Of a stretch of DNA of 11,505 nt, positions 6,682-11,505 are shown one piece after another; position 1 is the stretch's first letter, and each line of letters starts with the position of its first letter. Made by a program: the position numbers and the translations under genes. This DNA is from an uncultured Pleurocapsa sp. (GTDB lineage Bacteria > Cyanobacteriota > Cyanobacteriia > Cyanobacteriales > Xenococcaceae): the NCBI GenBank assembly GCA_937884735.1, contig CAKZYI010000696.1:1-11505 (forward strand), read 5' to 3'. Under the pieces are notes generated by a model. That model was not told the origin of the DNA. It saw only the letters and a list, made by a program, of their open reading frames with translations, and searched no databases.

Positions 6682-6763
6682 AATAGAAAGTAGTTTGGCT
6701 AAGATCTAACTATCTGAGCTTATCCTCTTTATCATAAGAGAACTTTATGGCGATCGCAAAAAG

Positions 6764-7148
6764 TTAAAATTCAGTTTTTAAAACCCATAGTGTGTAAGAG
6801 TTTCGGGCTAGATTGCCCTTCATGACAGCTTCGCTAGATCTCCCCCGAATACGAGAATCATCCTCGGAAAAAATCACATCAAGACACCAAGCGTGAGGCA
6901 ATAGCCTCACTAGTCGTCGCTAGACGACGATCTGCGCGAATGCGCTGCACTGGTTTTCTACTCCCCAATGACTACGAATTGAAATAGGGAAATCTGTAAA
7001 GTCAGGTTGGAGAGAACTCAGAAAAAATCTTGTGCTGTGAGTAGTTTTATTCCAGAGTTGACGAATACTTTGTTCCACAATTAAAGTTTTTAGTCCAGCC
7101 CATTGTTTAATTCTCTTCGGGTCAAATACTTGGTCTGCTAAAACAGCA
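6764..7148 (-). pseudogene. ISAs1-family transposase remnant (C-terminal part), interrupted by a hairpin array
   Basis: One minus-strand frame from about 7148 to the TAA at 6764-6766 reads DPKRIKQWAGLKTL, then RFFLSSL, then IRSHWGVENQ. After the hairpin array it continues WCLDVIFSEDDSRIR and GNLARN. These are landmarks of ISAs1-family DDE transposases (WxGLK, YxISSL, IRxHWGIEN-LHW-LDVxFxEDxSRIR, with the catalytic Glu in the HWGxEN region). Everything upstream, including the first Asp residues, is missing. The remnant abuts the truncated HTH of the AraC-family pseudogene. The array between GVENQ and WCLDV brings an in-frame TAG. No IS ends were found, so this is a fossil, probably placed here by insertion followed by deletion. 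Confidence 0.8.
6893..6953 (-). repeat. Second hairpin array, inside the ISAs1 remnant
   Basis: Consecutive hairpins on the plus strand: GTGAGGC-AATA-GCCTCAC (6893-6910), GTCGTC-GCTA-GACGAC (6913-6928) and GCGC-GAAT-GCGC (6934-6945), then GCACTGG (6947-6953). Loops are 4 nt and there are short spacers, so it is less tight than 5736-5792. The order (three hairpins, then an ACTGG end) is the same. It splits the transposase between HWGVENQ and WCLDV, adding roughly 54-60 bp. Confidence 0.75.
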
Positions 7149-7918
7149 TTTTAAAGTGTACTCATTTACCTGTACCTGTTTTGCTAATTCGGCAATTGTT
7201 GGCGGATCGCTAATGTTTTGCAGCAAAATAGTCCGAGCATAGTGAATGCGCTCTATTGTGTCTGATGTTGGCGATTTAAGCGATCGCTTGCCTTGATAAA
7301 GCTGTACTTCTTGTTCCGTCACCAAAGCCATTAACTCTAATGCTTTGCCTTCTAAATAAATGCGCTTGGTCATTCCTGGATAGGGACAGCGCTATATTTG
7401 CCACAGCACACTTTCTAATTTGGGCGTTGCCTTGACTACACGAGCATAACGAAGGCGATCGCTAGTCTAATTAAATGCTGTAGATTTTTGTGAAGCTGCT
7501 CTGTATTATCACTAATAAAAGAGAGTAGTGTTTCAGGCTCGACAAAAACCGTAACTTCTAGCGTCGTTTGTGACACTCCATTGTTTGTTGCCCTGGGATT
7601 ACAACCACTGCCATAAATAGCAAACTCTCGATTGTTTACCGTCGTATCATAATTCTGATGATGCCCCAAAAGATGAAAATGGTATCGTAAAATATCTTTT
7701 CTTTCAGGGAATTCAATTTTTACTGTATTTTGCAATTGGCAATCATAGATCTGGATTAATAATCCCTTTCTTAAGGTAATTTCTCTAACTTGTCCTTGTC
7801 CAAATAGTTTCGGATATTGCCAGACAACATTTAACTCATCTATAGGATCGGCTTGAATACTGACTTTAGTTTCTTCTAGTAGTTCAAAGTAAGATTGCCC
7901 AGAAATAAAAATAGTCAT
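7149..7918 (-). pseudogene. AraC-family (PchR-like) transcription regulator, broken
   Basis: From the ATG at 7918 the first frame gives about 150 residues of a sensor-type N-terminal domain (GLLIQIYDCQLQ, then RYHFHLLGHHQ, EVTVFVEPETLLSF, LQHLIRL). Near 7450-7460, at a GCGATCGC site, the frame shifts to one reading RYARVVKATPKLESVLWQI, TAG (7392-7394), RCPYPGMTKRIYLEGKALEL, then the first AraC helix-turn-helix (TIAELAKQVQVNEYTLK). It then stops where the ISAs1 remnant begins, so the second HTH is absent. The TAG sits where relatives have Leu, one base from TTG. AraC regulators of this kind adjoin siderophore receptor and transporter genes in cyanobacteria and activate them when the siderophore is present. 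With three separate lesions this copy is not functional. Confidence 0.85.
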
Positions 7919-7966
7919 TTAAATATAATTGCTTTGGTACGATCGCATTTCTTAGTAATACTATCT

Positions 7967-7986
7967 TTAATGATAAATATTATTAA
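7967..7986 (-). promoter_or_regulatory. AT-rich dyad upstream of the AraC gene, possible Fur box
   Basis: TTAATGATA-AA-TATTATTAA is an inverted repeat with 9-bp arms and one mismatch, 48 bp upstream of the regulator's ATG. Its size and AT-rich ATGATA/TATTAT arms resemble Fur-type operators, and the iron-uptake setting fits. In DNA this AT-rich such dyads arise easily, so the assignment is tentative. Confidence 0.3.
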
Positions 7987-8082
7987 TTATATATTTGACT
8001 AGATTTTTAGTTTCAAGCGATCGCCTTAATAGATTAATCAGTTTTACGAAACTGCGATCGCCGACGATTAACACTTGCTACT

Positions 8083-8121
8083 GCGATGGCGAAGCCGAGT
8101 CCTTTAGGGCTACTTATTAAG
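8083..8121. repeat. Short dispersed repeat containing a GGC-GAA-GCC mini-hairpin
   Basis: GCGATGGCGAAGCC (8083-8096) holds the mini-hairpin GGC-GAA-GCC and is followed by a weak stem AGTCC-TTTA-GGGCT (8098-8111). It directly follows the permease stop (on the minus strand) and might also act at the transcript end. The GCGAT(T/G)GCGAAGC beginning is shared with the element at 9904-9951. Confidence 0.5.
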
Positions 8122-9141
8122 TCACCGCTTCATCTTCGATCGAATCAGATAAATAAAGAAAGGTGCGCCAATCAAAGGCATTACCAACCCGACAGGCAGT
8201 TCGCTAGGCTGAATTATCAACCGTCCCACAAGATCGGCAATTAACATAATAATCGCCCCTAAAATTGCTGAATATGGCAAAATCCAGCGATAATCAACGC
8301 CTACCAAAAAACGAACTATATGGGGAATAATCAAGCCGACAAAGCCAATAGGACCTGCGATCGCTACGCTCGAACCAGCCAGCAAAATAATACTGACAGC
8401 AGCCAGTATTTTAATCAGTCCTGTAGACTGTCCTAAACTTCTGGCGGTATCTTCTCCTAAACTAAGAATGGTAATCTGTTTGCTTAAAGCGATCGCGAGT
8501 ATCAAACCAACGCAGATATAAGGCAACACCTGTAAGAGTAAGTTCAGATCCCTTCCTGCCACCGAACCAGCTAACCAAAATCTAATTTCTTCCAGGGTAC
8601 GCTGGCTGAGAATCAAAATACCGCTGGTAACTGAAGAGATAAATGCCGTCAGTGCTGCACCAGCTATAGTTAGGTTAAACGGCGTTAATCCTCCCCGACC
8701 TAGAGAACCCAAAAAGTATACCGCAGTCGCGCTAATAGCCGCCCCTGCAAAAGCATACCAGGCATAAACAGTAAGAGAACTGCTACCAGAGATAAACGTC
8801 CCCACAACTACCGCAAAAGCTGCTCCTGCATTGACTCCTAAAATACCAGGAGATGCCAAAGGATTACGAGTTAGTCCCTGCATAATTGCCCCAGCCACAG
8901 CCAAAGACGCACCAACCAACATGGCAATTAGCGATCGCGGTAAGCGGACAGTACGAATAATTAGGTGATTGGTCGAACCATCGAAAGAGGTAAATGCTTG
9001 ATAGATATCACCAAAAGCAATATCGGCAGCACCCCAGGTAATACTGGTAATGAAACTCAGCCAGAGAATAAAGATTACTAATAGTAAACCAGCAGAAAGT
9101 AAATAGCTTTTACCTGAATTATGTTTTTTGGCGATCGTCAT
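8122..9141 (-). CDS. FecCD-family siderophore ABC transporter permease, intact
   Basis: 339 residues from the ATG at 9141; a TTG two codons upstream (9147) is possible but less likely. This is an inner-membrane permease of the BtuC/FecCD type that moves iron-siderophore (or B12-type) substrates handed over by a periplasmic binding protein, powered by an ATPase not found in this window. It is hydrophobic throughout, with about ten predicted membrane segments and normal family length. Hallmarks: RTVRLPRSLIAMLVG, then GLTRNPLASPGILGVNAGAA (about 63-108), the LGEDTARSLG cytoplasmic loop that meets the ATPase (about 228-237), GPIGFVGLIIPHIVR (263-277) and LPVGLVMPLIGAPFFIYLI (about 315-333). The remains of a binding-protein gene and a TonB-dependent receptor gene lie directly upstream. 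It is the only undamaged gene of the cluster and has lost its local partners. Confidence 0.95.
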   Translation of the reverse strand: MTIAKKHNSGKSYLLSAGLLLVIFILWLSFITSITWGAADIAFGDIYQAFTSFDGSTNHLIIRTVRLPRSLIAMLVGASLAVAGAIMQGLTRNPLASPGILGVNAGAAFAVVVGTFISGSSSLTVYAWYAFAGAAISATAVYFLGSLGRGGLTPFNLTIAGAALTAFISSVTSGILILSQRTLEEIRFWLAGSVAGRDLNLLLQVLPYICVGLILAIALSKQITILSLGEDTARSLGQSTGLIKILAAVSIILLAGSSVAIAGPIGFVGLIIPHIVRFLVGVDYRWILPYSAILGAIIMLIADLVGRLIIQPSELPVGLVMPLIGAPFFIYLIRSKMKR

Positions 9142-9215
9142 TTTCAATCTTGTTTAACTTTATTTGTTTTTATTGTCTAAAGCTTTATTGAAAATTATTC
9201 TTGTCTTGTTTTCTG

Positions 9216-9290
9216 TTAATTATTGTTCAGCAAGTACTTATATAAATCATCCAGCATCTTATTAACAGCCTGTATTCCCGCATCAATATT
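9216..9290 (-). pseudogene. Last 24 codons of a probable siderophore-binding protein (FecB/FhuD type)
   Basis: Between the receptor fragment and the permease, a minus-strand frame reads AGIQAVNKM then LDDLYKYLL and ends in TAA (9216-9218). Iron-siderophore substrate-binding proteins commonly end with a helix of the type 'LDDLFKYL', and their genes normally sit just before the permease gene. The frame is closed upstream by a stop at 9291-9293, six bases from the end of the receptor fragment. It therefore looks like the stump left after a deletion removed nearly the whole gene. The match is short, so this rests heavily on position. Confidence 0.6.
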
Positions 9291-9296
9291 CTAAAT

Positions 9297-9852
9297 CTAA
9301 AACTCTACGGACACAGACCCAATCACGGTAAACGGTTCGCCTGGCTGAATGCCTCTAGTTCTGTTGATAGGAGTACCTGTAATATAATCGACATCGAAAA
9401 TATTTTAAAATTTAAAGCAGTGCGCCAATTATCACGTTGATAAAAGATGCCTGCATTGGTCAAAAAATAACTGTCGAGTTCAAAGCTATTGTCCAAATCT
9501 TCTTGGCGATCGCCAATAAAATTAAAGCCCAAATCCAAACCCAGTCCTTCTAAAGATCCTTGCTGGATTTCATAATTTGTCCAGAGACTCGCGCTATGTT
9601 CGGGGACTCCTGGTAATTTATTGCCCACAGAAATTGTATTATCTTCGCTAATTTCGGCATCAATATAAGAATAAGAAGCAGTAACATTCCAGCCTGGTAA
9701 AATTTTGCCCACAACATCTAGTTCAATACCGTTGCTGCTTTGTTCTCCTGTCGCAATAGAAAAAAGAGGATTATCGGGATCTGCCGTGGCAACGTTGTTT
9801 TTTGTAAGATCGAAATAAGCCAAAGTTGCCAAAAGATTGCCCGATAGAGAAG
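9297..9852 (-). pseudogene. TonB-dependent siderophore receptor (FhuA/FpvA type), C-terminal barrel fragment
   Basis: From about 9852 the minus strand reads LATLAYFDLTKNN, SIATGEQSSNGIELD, ILPGWNVTASYSYIDAEI and VPEHSASLWTNYE, the last strands of a ferrichrome/pyoverdine-type outer-membrane receptor. At about 9405 the frame breaks in AAAATATTTTC. Adding one A gives NFKNIFDVDYI, and the second frame continues GIQPGEPFTVIGSVSVEF, ending in the terminal Phe needed for barrel assembly, then TAG (9297-9299). The plug and most of the barrel are absent. This is a different receptor from the one at 10389-11505, since both fragments cover the equivalent late-barrel strand (SSNGIELD here, VRTNGIELA there). 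Upstream the frame closes at a TGA near 9865. Confidence 0.85.
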
Positions 9853-9903
9853 ATAGTACTAATCATCGAACGAGTTCTCCAATTACCAAGTTTCTTTTAG
9901 AAT

Positions 9904-9951
9904 GCCATCGAACGCGATTGCGAAGCTAGCCGAAGGCATCGCGTTTTTGGC
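9904..9951. repeat. Nested hairpin repeat with GAA triloops
   Basis: An outer stem ACGCGAT (9912-9918) / ATCGCGT (9938-9944), further closed by GCCA/TGGC, encloses two mini-hairpins: GC-GAA-GC (9920-9926) and GCC-GAA-GGC (9929-9937). The GCGATTGCGAAGC start resembles the element at 8083-8096. The loops match those of the tandem hairpin arrays. Confidence 0.7.
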
Positions 9952-10093
9952 AGTTTTTATTAGTACAAACGCTCACATTGACAGAGGTAGAGCTAAAAGC
10001 TGAGAGCTACGAATAGACACATTTTTTACGTTATATTTAGATCCGATTCATCAAAGTTACTTATTTGGTTTGACAAGGAGACTAGGAGACACG

Positions 10094-10149
10094 AAGCTAT
10101 GCTTAGTCCAGAATCGAAGATTCTGGGAACATCAAAGATGTTCGACTGG
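10094..10149 (+). repeat. Third hairpin array plus GACTGG
   Basis: Two contiguous perfect hairpins, CCAGAATC-GAA-GATTCTGG (10108-10126, 8-bp stem) and GAACATC-AAA-GATGTTC (10127-10143, 7-bp stem), are followed directly by GACTGG (10144-10149), exactly as at 5736-5792. A weaker AAGC-TAT-GCTT (10094-10104) lies in the position of a first hairpin. Stem sequences differ from the other arrays; the second-to-last stems share only the opening CCAGA. Confidence 0.85.
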
Positions 10150-10271
10150 GAGAAAATTCTATCTTTTATTCCATTAATTTTAAGTAACTCATACCAACAG
10201 GATTTAGTATTATCCATCAAATTACCAAAGTCTTAAATTTATAGTTTTATCGGATGTTCCCTTAAATATTT

Positions 10272-10388
10272 TTAAATTGATTCTGAGGGATAAAGATGGT
10301 CGGTAACTTTGTTTCCTTGAACTAAATGTTTTTCAACAATTTTTTCAGCAATCTCTGGCTTAACGCGAGTGTACCAAGTTCTATCTTC
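10272..10388 (-). pseudogene. C-terminal end of a thioredoxin-like [2Fe-2S] ferredoxin
   Basis: 38 codons read EDRTWYTRVKPEIAEKIVEK, HLVQGNKV, DHLYPSESI and a TAA stop (10272-10274). This matches the tail of cyanobacterial (2Fe-2S) ferredoxin-domain proteins, which end with a 'TWYxRVxPEDVPxIVEQHL' type segment followed by a short 'LxP' end. Small genes of this kind occur beside siderophore receptor genes in cyanobacteria. The iron-binding cysteines would lie upstream and are gone: the frame runs straight into the TonB-dependent receptor sequence, in another frame. A deletion joined the two genes. Confidence 0.7.
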
Positions 10389-11505
10389 AGAATTTCGTAG
10401 GAAAGTCCTAAGTTAATACTATCAGCACCTGCAAATCTTAATTCTTGGTCAACTTCTGCGGGATCAGAGCTCTCAAGAATTGTCGGGTCATTTAGAGTAT
10501 AGTTACCAAAGAAATAGAAATTTTTGACTAGCTGGAAGTTTAAGGCAAGTTCTATGCCATTAGTCCGAACTTTACCAATATTTTCAAAGGTAGAATTAGC
10601 AAAATCGAAAGCAATATTATCGGATATGGTATTGCTGAAGAAAGTGAAGCGTATCAAACCGATATCTCCTAACTGTTGGTCGATACCGATATCGAAACTA
10701 TCACCCCTTTCTGGTTCTAAGTCGGGATTTCCTTGGGCAAAGGGAGAATTACTAAATAAGTAAAATAGAGTCGGAACTCGGAATTTACGAATATAGTTAC
10801 CTCTAAGGAAAGTAGTTTCTGCCAGATTCCAACGCGCACCTACTGCTGGAGAAGTAACAGAACCATTGATTAAACTATTAACATCTTGGCGCAATCCAAA
10901 ATTTAATCGTACATCGGGAATAACATCCACAAGGTATTTTGCAAATATCGCTCCCTGTCCGATACTATCATCAAAACTCTCGGTTTCTGTGCCATCTGCA
11001 AGATCGCGAGTAATATTTTCGGCACTGACATTGCGGTAGTCAAAACCATAGATAAGATTGTGATTCTGAGCAATTTGCCAGTTATGCTGTGCCTGAAAAC
11101 CCAAGGAACGTTGATTATTATCAAACTGTTGCTGGCTGCTGATGTCTCCCGTACGGTTATCTAAACGGGTATTGAGGAAATCTAGATAGACACTAGCTGA
11201 AACTAAGAAATAATCTGCTTAGCCTAATTTTGCGTTCAAAGCCAAATCTGTTAGAACTTGGTCAGTAAATACCCTAGCAACAAAGAGCCATCATCTAGCG
11301 TACCGCTTTTTTGAATGCTTTGTTCGTTGAAATCTTGGCTACCAAATCTTAATTCAGCTTGAGTGGCAAAATCTTCTGTGGGACGACGAGTAATGATATT
11401 GATTGTCCCTCCAATTGCATCGGAACCGTAGAGGGTAGAACCTCCGCCAGGAAGAACTTCAACTCTTTCAACAATATCAGTAGTATTTTCTGAAAGATCG
11501 AAACC
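10389..11505 (-). pseudogene. TonB-dependent outer-membrane receptor, plug and most of the barrel, truncated and frameshifted
   Basis: The gene enters from beyond 11505. The visible plug part reads VERVEVLPGGGSTLYGSDAI then GGTINIITRRP, a standard TonB-receptor plug motif. Near 11285 the frame shifts (at GGCTCTTTGTTG on the coding strand) to FVARVFTDQ. The new frame has an in-frame TAA (11219-11221) and continues SVYLDFLNTRLDN, SLGFQAQHNWQIAQNHNLIY, LRGNYIRKFRVPTL, GNPDLEPERGDSFDIGIDQQ, VRTNGIELAL and DSINLGLSYE. It then runs into the ferredoxin tail with the last barrel strands missing. The substrate cannot be told; the neighbours suggest a siderophore. With a shift, a nonsense codon and a deleted C-terminus, it cannot make a working barrel. 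Confidence 0.85.

Larger units (their letters stand above)
9853..10271. other. Gene-free scar between receptor fragments, rich in repeats
   Basis: About 420 bp with no gene I can support. It holds the hairpin repeat at 9904-9951 and the hairpin array at 10094-10149. A minus-strand frame across 10026-10220 runs through the array and is probably chance. Of its two flanks, neither continues the barrel of either receptor. It is probably a composite deletion junction. Confidence 0.6.

Noticed and set aside
6723..6743. CTCTT/AAGAG stem as terminator of the two-component operon
   Set aside because: Only a 5-bp AT-rich stem with a 6-nt loop and no T-run after it.
10026..10220. Minus-strand open frame of 64 codons in the scar region
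   Set aside because: It runs straight through the hairpin array and flanking repeats, has no recognisable domain, and lies among gene fragments. Probably a chance frame.
10524..10763. Plus-strand open frame of 79 codons
   Set aside because: It lies antisense to clear TonB-receptor barrel sequence, which explains its base pattern.
9297..11505. A single TonB receptor gene with several frameshifts
   Set aside because: The two receptor fragments both contain the equivalent late-barrel strand (VRTNGIELA and SSNGIELD) and a ferredoxin tail lies between them, so they come from two different genes.

Overview
The window is almost certainly from a cyanobacterium. The HIP1 octamer GCGATCGC occurs well over a dozen times, base composition is AT-rich, and several proteins have cyanobacterial character: a VMAP-type HTH fused to a kinase fold, an RppB/NrsS-like sensor, and a PchR-type AraC regulator beside siderophore-uptake genes. 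The many decayed genes, insertion sequences and short dispersed hairpin repeats suggest a repeat-rich genome such as those of Pleurocapsales, but that placement is only a guess.

Layout. 1-235 (minus) is the 5' end of an MsrQ/YedZ-like membrane protein. 550-1650 (minus) is a kinase-fold protein whose catalytic residues are mostly gone, a probable pseudokinase. 1830-2826 (minus) is a YHYH-domain lipoprotein gene broken by a single frameshift in an A-run. 3072-3287 (minus) is a small unrecognised ORF. 3469-5612 (plus) is an overlapping response-regulator/sensor-kinase pair. A 24-bp element found upstream of this pair recurs, 21/24 identical and in the same orientation relative to the gene, upstream of the YHYH lipoprotein, suggesting one regulon.

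5608-6658 is an IS982-family insertion sequence with 15-bp inverted repeats and a probable 3-bp target duplication. It landed in the last codons of the sensor kinase gene and now supplies its stop codon. The IS transposase gene is itself split near its 5' end by an array of three contiguous 17-nt hairpins.

6764-11505 (minus) is a ruined siderophore/iron-uptake cluster. From upstream to downstream it holds the 5' part of a TonB-dependent receptor joined to the 3' end of a thioredoxin-like [2Fe-2S] ferredoxin, a gene-free scar with repeats, the 3' part of a different FhuA-type receptor, the last 24 codons of a probable siderophore-binding protein, one intact FecCD permease, a broken AraC-family regulator, and a 5'-truncated ISAs1-family transposase remnant. 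Only the permease looks functional.

The most unusual structure is a class of short repeats made of back-to-back hairpins, mostly with trinucleotide loops (often C-GAA-G), followed by (G)ACTGG. Three copies share the layout but not the stem sequences. Two of them interrupt transposase genes, which suggests mobility, possibly through a single-stranded DNA intermediate.
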